DNA of 64,000 nt, taken from contig NZ_KB849655.1 of the NCBI RefSeq assembly GCF_000368765.1, positions 1,767,653 to 1,831,652 on the forward strand, read 5' to 3'. The position numbers and the translations under genes are program-made. Below are positions 1 through 8,345 of this stretch, in pieces. Each line of letters opens with the position of its first letter. The first letter of the stretch is position 1. The stretch comes from Acinetobacter junii CIP 64.5. Lineage in GTDB: Bacteria; Pseudomonadota; Gammaproteobacteria; Pseudomonadales; Moraxellaceae. The notes under the pieces were generated by a model that made no database searches, was not told where the DNA came from, and saw only the letters and a list, made by a program, of their open reading frames with translations.

Positions 1-1
1 T

Positions 2-76
2 TATATGCCACAAGTCGGACAAAAATTTGGACAATGGCGTGACTTGGTTTGGATGCAGCTACAACTTTCAAGCTAA
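2..76 (+). CDS. GNAT acetyltransferase, C-terminal end only
   Basis: An open frame enters from the left edge and stops at 74-76. Its last 24 residues include FGQWRDLVWMQLQL. This resembles the C-terminus of phosphinothricin/methionine-sulfoximine type GNAT N-acetyltransferases, which typically end in a G-x-W-x-D-V-x-W-M-Q pattern. Most of the gene is outside the window, so the substrate cannot be judged. Confidence 0.55.
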   Translation, partial: YMPQVGQKFGQWRDLVWMQLQLSS

Positions 77-141
77 CAATTTGCTCACAACATCTATTTT
101 CACTTCTTGTTTAAAATGAGTATCAAGCAGCTTTAGAAATA

Positions 142-888
142 TTGAAAATGATGAGAACAACGCAACTTTGCCTAATGGTTATAACAGCAATTGGCTCAGC
201 CTCAACTGTTGCTGAAGATTCATTTGAACAAGAATTACAACAAGGGTGTGCCAAAGTGAAACAATATGCCCAAGCAGGCAAAAAGTTTTACGATCAAAAG
301 CAATATGCCAAAGCAGTGAAACAATTTGAAGATCAAGCCGCATGGGCACATTTCTGCCAAATGAATGCTGAAGAAAGCGGTATTAAAGTGACTGACCGTG
401 AGATTGAAATAGCCAATAATAATGTCGGGTTGAGTTATGCAAAATTAGGCAAGCCACAATGGGCAAGAGTATGGTTTTTACGAGATGAAGATTCAAAAAT
501 CAGTCTATACAATTTAAAACAGCTTCCTAAACCGCAGATCACGAAAGACCTACAAGGCACTTATGTCCGAGCCAATGGTTTCGGACAATGGGATTACATC
601 ACGGTCAAGAAACAACAAAATAAATATCTAATTAATTTTGAAGGTTATTACTTTGGGATTCGAGGTCTGATTTATGGCCCAAATATGGGGCAGTTTGAAA
701 CGACCATGCCCATCACGGCAAAACAAGCAAACTACCGTTATGAACACTGTCAGATCAAACTTCAATTTGCTAACGATCCGAATCTAGGTCAAAAAATTGA
801 GGTGGAACAGAAAGATAGTGAATCTTCTTGTGGCTTTGGACACAATGTTTATGCTGGTGGGACATTCTATAAAGTGGAGAGTAAATAA
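142..888 (+). CDS. Exported protein of unknown function with a short TPR-like helical N-terminal half
   Basis: The 248-aa product begins with a Sec-type signal peptide (hydrophobic stretch about residues 8-22, cleavage near VAEDS). Residues 30-115 look like alpha-helical TPR/Sel1-type repeats, with YDQKQYAKAVKQFEDQA then NNVGLSYAKLGKPQWARVWF. The second half is beta-rich with three cysteines (about 185-215) and may form a small barrel. A second ATG two codons in is an equally good start. It converges on urtE across a shared terminator. I do not recognise a family; a periplasmic location is inferred from the leader. Confidence 0.7.
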   Translation: MKMMRTTQLCLMVITAIGSASTVAEDSFEQELQQGCAKVKQYAQAGKKFYDQKQYAKAVKQFEDQAAWAHFCQMNAEESGIKVTDREIEIANNNVGLSYAKLGKPQWARVWFLRDEDSKISLYNLKQLPKPQITKDLQGTYVRANGFGQWDYITVKKQQNKYLINFEGYYFGIRGLIYGPNMGQFETTMPITAKQANYRYEHCQIKLQFANDPNLGQKIEVEQKDSESSCGFGHNVYAGGTFYKVESK

Positions 889-889
889 G

Positions 890-914
890 TAAAAAGCCTC
901 TTACGAGGCTTTTA
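890..914. terminator. Bidirectional intrinsic terminator
   Basis: The stem AAAAGCCTC / GAGGCTTTT has a 4-nt loop, with an A-run on one side and a T-run on the other. It sits between the convergent ends of the exported-protein gene and urtE and can serve both. Confidence 0.8.
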
Positions 915-1613
915 TTAAATCGCCACCAACTCCCTTATTCCCTTTTCAGGCATTTCTGCACCTTGCCCATGTGCAATCACTTGACCACGCGCCATCACCG
1001 TATAGTTATCTGCCAATTCTTCAGCAAAGTCATAAAACTGCTCGACTAAGACAATCGCCATTTCCCCTTGATCTGCCAATTTACGAATCACTCGACCAAT
1101 GTCTTTGATGATCGAAGGCTGAATCCCCTCAGTCGGTTCATCCAAAATCAGGACTCTTGGCTCCGAAGCCAACGCTCGCGCAATCGCGAGCTGTTGCTGC
1201 TGACCACCTGACAAATCTCCACCACGGCGATGCTTCATTTCATCCAAGACAGGAAAAATTTCGTAGAGATGACTCGGTACTTTCCGGGTTTTTGCGCCTG
1301 AAAATTTTGCCATGCCAATCAGGATGTTTTCCTCTACCGTCAAAGTTGAAAAAATATCTCGTCCTTGCGGTACATAGGCCAATCCTGCACGTACTCGTTG
1401 CTCAGGCGACATCTTGGCAATATCTTTGCCGTCTAACAAAATTTGTCCTGATTTAATCGGTAAAATCCCCATCAAGCATTTCAGCAACGTGGTTTTACCT
1501 ACGCCATTACGCCCTAAAACGACGCTGCATTTCCCTACAGGCGCTTGAAAAGACACGTCACGCAGAATATGACTACCACCATAAAACTGGTTAACTTCTT
1601 TCACTTCTAACAT
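915..1613 (-). CDS. urtE: Urea ABC transporter ATP-binding protein UrtE
   Basis: This 232-aa ABC ATPase of the LivF type is one of the two nucleotide-binding subunits of the high-affinity urea importer. Walker A is GRNGVGKTT (about residues 34-42), the signature is LSGGQQQQLAIARAL and Walker B is VLILDEPTEG. The 'EPTEGIQPSI' context is typical of UrtE rather than of amino-acid LivF proteins. It is the last gene of urtABCDE, 9 bp after urtD, and is followed by a terminator. ATP hydrolysis on the cytoplasmic face powers transport through UrtB/UrtC. Confidence 0.93.
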   Translation of the reverse strand: MLEVKEVNQFYGGSHILRDVSFQAPVGKCSVVLGRNGVGKTTLLKCLMGILPIKSGQILLDGKDIAKMSPEQRVRAGLAYVPQGRDIFSTLTVEENILIGMAKFSGAKTRKVPSHLYEIFPVLDEMKHRRGGDLSGGQQQQLAIARALASEPRVLILDEPTEGIQPSIIKDIGRVIRKLADQGEMAIVLVEQFYDFAEELADNYTVMARGQVIAHGQGAEMPEKGIRELVAI

Positions 1614-1622
1614 GGCAGTCTC

Positions 1623-2450
1623 CTAGCGTCCCAAATACTTTTCAATCACATCTTCATTGGCTTGTACCTCTGCCAATGTGCCCTCTGCCAAAATTGCGCC
1701 TTGCGCCAATACCGTAACTTTCTCGCTGATAGTGTCAATAAAGCTCATGTCATGCTCGACCACTACTAAGGTGTGATTCTTTTTAAGTTCTAAACACAAT
1801 TCAGCGGTGCGTTCTGTTTCCGCATCGGTCATACCCGCCACAGGCTCATCCAATAAAATCAGCTTCGGACGTTGCATCAATAACATACCGATTTCTAACC
1901 ACTGCTTTTGACCATGAGATAATAATCCTGCGGGCTTTTTTACAAATTCCTTTAAGCGAATTTGCTCCAAACTTTCCTCCAGTGCTAACTGTGCTTCTGG
2001 ATCAAGTCGGCTAAACAAACTTTTTTTCACTCGCTTATCGTGTGGTGCAGCGAGCAATAAATTTTCCATCACAGTGAAATTTTCAAATACCGTTGGTTTT
2101 TGAAATTTGCGCCCAATCCCTGCTTCCGCAATTTCCTCGGTACTCATTTTGGCAAGATCATAGTTTTGACCAAAAAAAGCAGTGCCCGTGGTTGGACGCG
2201 TTTTCCCTGTAATCACATCCATTAGTGTGGTTTTCCCCGCACCATTTGGTCCAATGATGCAGCGTAATTCACCTTCAGCGATGTACAGTGATAAATCATT
2301 TAAAGCACGAAACGAATCAAACCAGACACTGACTTTTTCTAAATACAAGGCAATCCCGTGACTAAAATCTGCGCCCTCAGTTTTGGCACGTCCATAACCC
2401 TCGCCGAGTTGACCGCCATGTTGAGCTGAGTCTAGGAATAAATCACTCAT
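1623..2450 (-). CDS. urtD: Urea ABC transporter ATP-binding protein UrtD
   Basis: This 275-aa LivG-type ABC ATPase has Walker A GPNGAGKTT at about residues 67-75, Walker B LILLDEPVAGM and the switch histidine in VVVEHDM. The signature reads LSHGQKQWLEIG instead of LSGGQ, a variant I associate with UrtD proteins. About 35 extra N-terminal residues precede the ATPase fold. It lies between urtC and urtE with essentially no intergenic space, so co-translation is likely. It partners UrtE under the UrtBC permease. Confidence 0.93.
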   Translation of the reverse strand: MSDLFLDSAQHGGQLGEGYGRAKTEGADFSHGIALYLEKVSVWFDSFRALNDLSLYIAEGELRCIIGPNGAGKTTLMDVITGKTRPTTGTAFFGQNYDLAKMSTEEIAEAGIGRKFQKPTVFENFTVMENLLLAAPHDKRVKKSLFSRLDPEAQLALEESLEQIRLKEFVKKPAGLLSHGQKQWLEIGMLLMQRPKLILLDEPVAGMTDAETERTAELCLELKKNHTLVVVEHDMSFIDTISEKVTVLAQGAILAEGTLAEVQANEDVIEKYLGR

Positions 2451-3521
2451 TTAATTGCTCTCCTTTTTAAAACGGTCAAATAATCCAATCACACCTTTCG
2501 GTAAGAAAATCGTCACCACGATAAATAAAGCGCCTAAGATCAATAACCATGCTTCTGGTGCTGCTACTGTAAAATAAGTCTTCACAGCATTGATTAAACC
2601 TGCACCAAGAATCGGTCCAATCAAGGTGCCACGCCCCCCTGCTGCAACCCACACTGCCATTTCAATCGAATTGACTGGATTCATTTCACTTGGGTTAATG
2701 ATACCGACCTGTGGCACATACAACGCCCCTGCGATACCTGCGATCACAGCCGACAATACCCATGCTGAAAGCTTGTACCACAGTGTGCGATAGCCCAAAT
2801 ATTGCAAACGGTTTTCACTGTCACGAATCGCGCCAAGCACTCGACCATAAGGACGATTCATCAGTTGACGTAAGCCGATAAAACACAGCATTAACATCAA
2901 AGCAGTGACAAAACATAAAGTGGCACGCATCGGCGCTGAGGTGATATCAAAACCAAGTAAGGTTTTAAAACCCGTGAAGCCATTATTTCCACCAAAACCT
3001 GTCTCATTGCGGAAGAACAAGAGTGCCGCTGCAAAGGTCATGGCTTGGGTAATAATTGAGAAATACACACCCTTGATTTTTGAGCGGAAAGCAAAGAAAC
3101 CAAAAATAAACGCAACTAAGGCAGGCACAAATAAAACCAAGATCATCGCCCAAGCAAAGTGCTCAGTCCCCACCCAATACCAAGGGAGTTCTGTCCAACT
3201 AAGGAAGCGCATGAAATCAGGTAAGCCATCACCTGCGGATTCGCGCATCAAGTACATGCCAAAGGCATAACCACCCAAGGCGAAATACAAACCATGCCCC
3301 AAGCTTAAAATCCCTGCATAGCCCCACACTAAATCCAGTGCCAACGCGACCAAAGCCAAGCACATGATTTTGCCAATTAAGGTAATCCAATACGCTGACA
3401 GATAAAATGCCGAATCAGGGGATAACAAATGCAACCACGGCAAAGCCAGTAACACCGCAAAACAAATGGCAATCGCGATTGCACTATACGGTTTATCTGC
3501 AAATAAAGAAGTGATTTTCAT
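2451..3521 (-). CDS. urtC: Urea ABC transporter permease UrtC
   Basis: This inner-membrane permease of the LivM family has about 356 residues and eight or more hydrophobic segments. The cytoplasmic loop (about residues 225-255, with GRVLGAIRDSENRLQYLGY) contacts the ATPases. I chose the ATG at 3521 (MKITSLFADK), which has GGAG about 8 nt upstream. An in-frame ATG at 3554 would overlap urtB by 29 bp and adds unlikely residues. The stop abuts the urtD start. Confidence 0.92.
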   Translation of the reverse strand: MKITSLFADKPYSAIAIAICFAVLLALPWLHLLSPDSAFYLSAYWITLIGKIMCLALVALALDLVWGYAGILSLGHGLYFALGGYAFGMYLMRESAGDGLPDFMRFLSWTELPWYWVGTEHFAWAMILVLFVPALVAFIFGFFAFRSKIKGVYFSIITQAMTFAAALLFFRNETGFGGNNGFTGFKTLLGFDITSAPMRATLCFVTALMLMLCFIGLRQLMNRPYGRVLGAIRDSENRLQYLGYRTLWYKLSAWVLSAVIAGIAGALYVPQVGIINPSEMNPVNSIEMAVWVAAGGRGTLIGPILGAGLINAVKTYFTVAAPEAWLLILGALFIVVTIFLPKGVIGLFDRFKKESN

Positions 3522-3525
3522 TGGC

Positions 3526-5148
3526 TTACTCCACGAAACGACCTTTGATGGCAAACAAACCTTGTGGACGCTTTTGGATAAACAAAATCACAAGAACCAA
3601 GAGAATAATTTTTGCTAAAACCGCACCTAGACCAATCTCTAGAACTGTACCGCTAATCCCTAAACCTAAGGCTGCAAGTACCGCACCCCACACTTGCCCC
3701 ACGCCGCCAACCACAACAACAAGGAAGGCATCAATAATGTAGTTTTGTCCGAGGTCAGGCCCGACATTCCCTACTTGTGCCAGCGCACAACCTGCCAATC
3801 CAGCTAAGCCTGAACCCAAACCAAATGCCAGCATGTCGATGCGTGCAGATCGAATGCCCACGGCACGCGCCATTTGACGGTTTTGTGTCACAGCACGGAC
3901 AAATAATCCGAAACGGGTTTTGTTTAATAAGAAAACTAGAAGCAGTAAGACCGCCACGGTAAAACCAATAATCGCAATACGGTTATATGGCAACATCAGG
4001 CTTGGCGTCAGGGCAATACCACCACTAAGCCATGCGACATTCGACACTTCAACATTCTGTGCGCCAAAGATCATCCGAACCGATTGCATCAAGATTAAAC
4101 TCACACCAAAAGTTGCCAATAATGTTTCCAATTGGCGACCATAAAGCGGACGAATCACAGTACGTTCAATCAACATGCCGATCAGCGCACTCACCAGAAA
4201 TGCAGCAGGAATCGCAGCCAATAAATACCAATCGACTAAGCCTGCAAAGTGCGTTTTAAAAAAACTTTGAATGACGTAAGTGGTATAAGCACCGATCATG
4301 ATGAGTTCACCATGTGCCATATTGATGACACCAAGCAAACCATATGTGATTGCAAGACCAAGCGCTGCTAAAAGTAAAATACTGGCAGTACTGAGACCCG
4401 AAAATACATGTCCTGACCATTCACTGATTTGAATACGCGTTTTAATTTTATTTTGTGCTTCAACTAAAGCTGCTTTCAATGCGGGATTATTTTGTGGTTG
4501 TTCTAAACTTTGATTGATTAATGCCAATACATCTGGACGATTTGAATCCGCCAAAACTTTTACCGCTTCGATCTTGGTAAACTCATCTGAGCTATTAAAA
4601 TCTAAACGTGCTTTCAGTTGTGCTAAACGGGCTTTAACACCTTCACTTTTTTCATTGAGATAGAGTTGTTTGATCGTTGCGACATCAAGCTCATCCAAGT
4701 TATTTTCTAAAATATCAACAGCGGCTAAACGTTGTGATGCATCATCAGAATTCAATTTAACTTTGGCTTGTCCAAAGTTCAGTGCCTTACGCAAGGTATT
4801 GACCAAAGTCACTTGAGACAAGTCTGAAGGCCAAGTTTCGATGACTTGTAGTTGTGGGTAACTTAATAATTTTTCATCGTTTTTTAGAATATAAGTATTG
4901 CCTGCGCTATCAGTATATAACTCATTTTGATCAATATATGCCACCAACTGATCGAGTTGCTCAATACTGGCTGGCCATTGATTCAACATGGCACGACGAG
5001 TAGCAAAGTCAGATTTAACAAAAGTTTGGATGGCATCCTGAGAAGTTGTAGACGTCACAATTGTTGGTGAAGTAACTTCTGCCCATGCAGGATTAAACAT
5101 GATCTGAGCCATGATGCAGAGCATTGCCAAAACATAGTGTTTCGCCAT
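3526..5148 (-). CDS. urtB: Urea ABC transporter permease UrtB
   Basis: LivH-type permease. The first ~25 residues are a signal peptide (MAKHYVLAMLCIMAQIMF). Then comes a soluble helical region of about 220 residues before the membrane domain starts near LLAALGLAITYGLLGVINMAHGELIMIGAY. Such an extended N-terminal region is usual in proteobacterial UrtB. I prefer the ATG at 5148 because AAGGGGAG lies just upstream; an in-frame start at 5187 adds 13 unlikely residues. It is the second gene of the urt operon, 91 bp downstream of urtA. Confidence 0.92.
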   Translation of the reverse strand: MAKHYVLAMLCIMAQIMFNPAWAEVTSPTIVTSTTSQDAIQTFVKSDFATRRAMLNQWPASIEQLDQLVAYIDQNELYTDSAGNTYILKNDEKLLSYPQLQVIETWPSDLSQVTLVNTLRKALNFGQAKVKLNSDDASQRLAAVDILENNLDELDVATIKQLYLNEKSEGVKARLAQLKARLDFNSSDEFTKIEAVKVLADSNRPDVLALINQSLEQPQNNPALKAALVEAQNKIKTRIQISEWSGHVFSGLSTASILLLAALGLAITYGLLGVINMAHGELIMIGAYTTYVIQSFFKTHFAGLVDWYLLAAIPAAFLVSALIGMLIERTVIRPLYGRQLETLLATFGVSLILMQSVRMIFGAQNVEVSNVAWLSGGIALTPSLMLPYNRIAIIGFTVAVLLLLVFLLNKTRFGLFVRAVTQNRQMARAVGIRSARIDMLAFGLGSGLAGLAGCALAQVGNVGPDLGQNYIIDAFLVVVVGGVGQVWGAVLAALGLGISGTVLEIGLGAVLAKIILLVLVILFIQKRPQGLFAIKGRFVE

Positions 5149-5239
5149 AAGACTCCCCTTATATTTTCTATTTAAACCAATCAACAAGAAATAAAACTAA
5201 GAAAAACCTACTGCCGAAACAGCAGGTTGCATAGGAAAA

Positions 5240-6520
5240 TTATTTAGGAATATATGGGCTCCAAGGCTCAGCTTTGATGGTTTGAGGCGTTTTATAAACA
5301 ACATCAAATTGCCCATCACCACGAATTTGCCCAATCATCACAGGCTTATGTAAATGGTGATTGGTTTCATCCATTTTGAGGGTATAACCCGATGGTGCTG
5401 CAAAAGTTTGACCTGCCATTGCATCACGAACTTTATCAACCTCTGTAGAACCTGCTTTTTCGACCGCTTGTTTCCACATATTGATACCAACATAAGTCGC
5501 TTCCATCGGATCGTTGGTTACAACTTTATCGGCATTTGGAAGTTTGTACTCCACTGCATATTGCTTGAATTTATTCACAAACTCGGTGTTTTTCGGATTT
5601 TTAACTGACATGAAATAGTTCCATGCCGCTAAATGACCTACTAATGGCTTGGTATCAATACCACGTAACTCTTCTTCACCAACTGAGAATGCCATGACTG
5701 GAATATCAGCCGCTTTAATACCTTGGTTACCAAGCTCACGATAGAAAGGTACGTTAGAGTCACCATTGATGGTCGAAATCACCGCAGTCTTTTTGCCTGC
5801 AGAGAATTTCTTAATATTGGAAACAATGGTTTGATAATTACTATGACCAAACGGTGTGTATTCTTCCATGATGTCTGCATCGGCAATGCCTTTAGACTTC
5901 AAGAATGCCCGTAAGATTTTATTGGTCGTACGTGGGTAGACGTAATCTGTACCAAGTAAAACGAAACGTTGTGCTTTACCGCCCTCTTCTCCCATCAAAT
6001 ACTCAACTGCAGGAATCGCTTGTTGATTCGGCGCTGCACCTGTATAGAAAATATTTTTTGATTGTTCCTGACCTTCATATTGCACTGGATAGAACAGTAA
6101 ACCATTCAACTCTTCAACCACAGGAAGAACCGACTTACGTGATACTGATGTCCAGCAACCGAAAATAACAGCGACTTTGTCCTGAGTAATTAACTGGCGA
6201 GCTTTCTCAGCAAATAACGGCCAATCTGATGCTGGATCAACAATAACTGGTTCTAATTTTTTACCGAGTACACCACCATTGGCATTGATTTCATTAATAG
6301 TCATCAATGCTGTATCTTTCAGGGAAGTTTCAGAAATCGCCATAGTGCCTGAAAGGGAATGCAGAATCCCCACTTTAATGGTGTCACCACTTTCTGCTGG
6401 TGCTGTTTTTGCTTCAGTTTTTGTTTGTTCTGTTTTCTCTGCTGGTTTTGAGCAACCGACCAGTCCTACCCCCATCATCGCTGCCATAAGTACAGACATC
6501 GACATCAATTTATTTTGCAT
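5240..6520 (-). CDS. urtA: Urea ABC transporter substrate-binding lipoprotein UrtA
   Basis: The 426-aa periplasmic binding protein (Peripla_BP_5/amide-binding type) starts with a lipoprotein leader ending LVGC (Cys23), so it is probably membrane-anchored. The family motifs IKVGILHSLSGTMAISE and FGCWTSVSRKSVLPVVE are clear and typical of urea/short-chain amide receptors. It is the first gene of urtABCDE and delivers urea to UrtBC. Transcription probably starts at the sigma-54 element at 6569-6583, consistent with nitrogen control. Confidence 0.94.
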   Translation of the reverse strand: MQNKLMSMSVLMAAMMGVGLVGCSKPAEKTEQTKTEAKTAPAESGDTIKVGILHSLSGTMAISETSLKDTALMTINEINANGGVLGKKLEPVIVDPASDWPLFAEKARQLITQDKVAVIFGCWTSVSRKSVLPVVEELNGLLFYPVQYEGQEQSKNIFYTGAAPNQQAIPAVEYLMGEEGGKAQRFVLLGTDYVYPRTTNKILRAFLKSKGIADADIMEEYTPFGHSNYQTIVSNIKKFSAGKKTAVISTINGDSNVPFYRELGNQGIKAADIPVMAFSVGEEELRGIDTKPLVGHLAAWNYFMSVKNPKNTEFVNKFKQYAVEYKLPNADKVVTNDPMEATYVGINMWKQAVEKAGSTEVDKVRDAMAGQTFAAPSGYTLKMDETNHHLHKPVMIGQIRGDGQFDVVYKTPQTIKAEPWSPYIPK

Positions 6521-6568
6521 CTTTGTTCTCCACAGGTTGATCTTCTGATTTTTACTGAATGGAGTTAT

Positions 6569-6583
6569 TCAATATCTGTGCCA
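6569..6583 (-). promoter_or_regulatory. Sigma-54 (-24/-12) promoter of urtABCDE
   Basis: Read on the minus strand the sequence is TGGCAC, AGATA, TTGA. It has the exact -24 hexamer and correct spacing to TTGA at -12 (consensus TTGC/TTGM). It lies about 50 bp upstream of the urtA start codon. Sigma-54 plus NtrC control is well known for urea and nitrogen-scavenging genes. An upstream NtrC site is not clear by eye. Confidence 0.6.
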
Positions 6584-6779
6584 ACACATCAAGATATTGT
6601 TTTATAATAAAATTAATTCAAACCAGTAGAAAAAAATCCAATCTTGTATACAACATTGCATACAAAAAATACATGCTGAACTAAAATGAAGCACAATTAG
6701 GCAAAATAGAAAACTGACACCTTGCTCAGATAAAGAATATTTAACTTTTTGATCCAGAAGATTCAAAAATCAGATTGTT

Positions 6780-8120
6780 TTAACGAATCCAAGTAGCATT
6801 TCGGTATTTAAAACATAAAGCACACATGGTGACAGCTAAGCTATACGACCGAATTAAAGCAATCCAAAACCCATCAATACCCAATGGAGTAATTTCAAAG
6901 ATCCACCAATCCATTCCCCAATATGCCAATAGCTGTCCGCCACCTAAACCAAAGATCAACAATGAAGTGCTATAAATCATGCTTGGCACAATCGTTATGC
7001 CCCAACAGCGTAATACCGTTGCAAAAATACATAACATTGCATCTGCTAAATGAAACAAAATTCCGAGGATAAAGAGGGAGGTCGTGATTTGAATAACCGC
7101 TAGGTCTTGGGTAAATAGAGAAATGAACTCATCTCGAAGAAGCAGTAATACACTGCATAAAGTGACGGCAAAAATAAAGATAAGCAGAAAGGCCTTTTTT
7201 GACCAAAGCAAAGCAACTTGTTTCTGTTGAGCGCCAATTTTTTCAGATAACATTAAACTGAAAACAACAGAAAATGCAGCTGGTAAAATATATAACATGG
7301 AACAAATACTAGCGACCACCTGATGCGAGGCAATCACGATACTTCCTAGTGGCAATGCTAGAATCGAAATTGCCATAAAAGCAATCACATCAATCACGAT
7401 CATCAGTGCGGTAGGTATTCCAATTCGAAGAAAACGGCGCAACAATTCATAACTAAAGGAAAAACGACTCAGATCAAGTTTAAAAACAGCTTTGCCACGT
7501 ATATAACCGTATAACAATATCAACATCACACTATCCCCAAGCAATGTCGAAAATACGGCGCCATAGACACCCCAAGGTGCAATATCAAAGTACGCTACTC
7601 GATTGATCAAAGCATAGGACAGAGGCAATTTAATCAATAAAAAAATTACGCCTATATAAGTTGCGATAATTGGACGATCAAGAACCTGTATTTGTATGGT
7701 TAAAATACGGCAACATAGCCGAACCACCAGATCGATTGAAAAAATCATCAAACAATTTTTAACCAATAACAGGACGGTATCTGATGCTTGAAAAAAGGTT
7801 AATAAATGCTCGGCATTATTGATCAAAACAATCGCAACAATACTAAATACAGCTGCGATTAATACCGCCAAGCTTACGATATTGGTTAATTTCTGCTGAT
7901 TAATTTCCCTCCCTTTTTCTTCAGCGAGGATTTGAAACATTCCTTGTAGTAATCCGTAGCCCACCACAAAAACAATCATATAAACTGAGAGAGAAACCGA
8001 TAAAGCCGTTAAATGCACATGGCTATAGTGAGATAAAAATGCGGTATCAATGACACCACTCATAATAAAAATCGTATTACTAAACAGAATTGGGAAAAAA
8101 ATACTTAAAAAACGCTTCAT
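6780..8120 (-). CDS. MATE-family multidrug/Na+ exporter
   Basis: The 446-aa polytopic protein has about twelve hydrophobic segments and MATE hallmarks: N-terminal FFPILFSNTIFIMSGVIDTAFLSHYS and the internal duplicate near FLRIGIPTALMIVIDVIAFMAI. It should export cationic compounds in exchange for Na+ or H+ across the inner membrane. The gene stands alone between the urt promoter and parE. It is only distantly similar to the second MATE gene at 28392-29759. Substrate not predictable. Confidence 0.85.
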   Translation of the reverse strand: MKRFLSIFFPILFSNTIFIMSGVIDTAFLSHYSHVHLTALSVSLSVYMIVFVVGYGLLQGMFQILAEEKGREINQQKLTNIVSLAVLIAAVFSIVAIVLINNAEHLLTFFQASDTVLLLVKNCLMIFSIDLVVRLCCRILTIQIQVLDRPIIATYIGVIFLLIKLPLSYALINRVAYFDIAPWGVYGAVFSTLLGDSVMLILLYGYIRGKAVFKLDLSRFSFSYELLRRFLRIGIPTALMIVIDVIAFMAISILALPLGSIVIASHQVVASICSMLYILPAAFSVVFSLMLSEKIGAQQKQVALLWSKKAFLLIFIFAVTLCSVLLLLRDEFISLFTQDLAVIQITTSLFILGILFHLADAMLCIFATVLRCWGITIVPSMIYSTSLLIFGLGGGQLLAYWGMDWWIFEITPLGIDGFWIALIRSYSLAVTMCALCFKYRNATWIR

Positions 8121-8300
8121 TCTATTTTCACTATATCATTTAAAGATTTGATATATTTGAATTTTAAAATCTTAGAAACAAACAAGCTATTTTGATCAAT
8201 ACGCTTCAAATGTTAGATAAAATTTTACCAAGAGATAAAAAGCAAATAGCATTCCATGTTTGTTTTTCAGCTTATGAATTTACATTTTTTAAAAAGGCAT

Positions 8301-8325
8301 AAAAAAAGCCCAGATCAACTGGGCT
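8301..8325 (-). terminator. Intrinsic terminator of parE
   Basis: On the minus strand the stem AGCCCAG / CTGGGCT (5-nt loop) is followed by seven T residues, about 20 bp beyond the parE stop. Confidence 0.8.
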
Positions 8326-8345
8326 ATGCAAAAAATCGATTCAAA

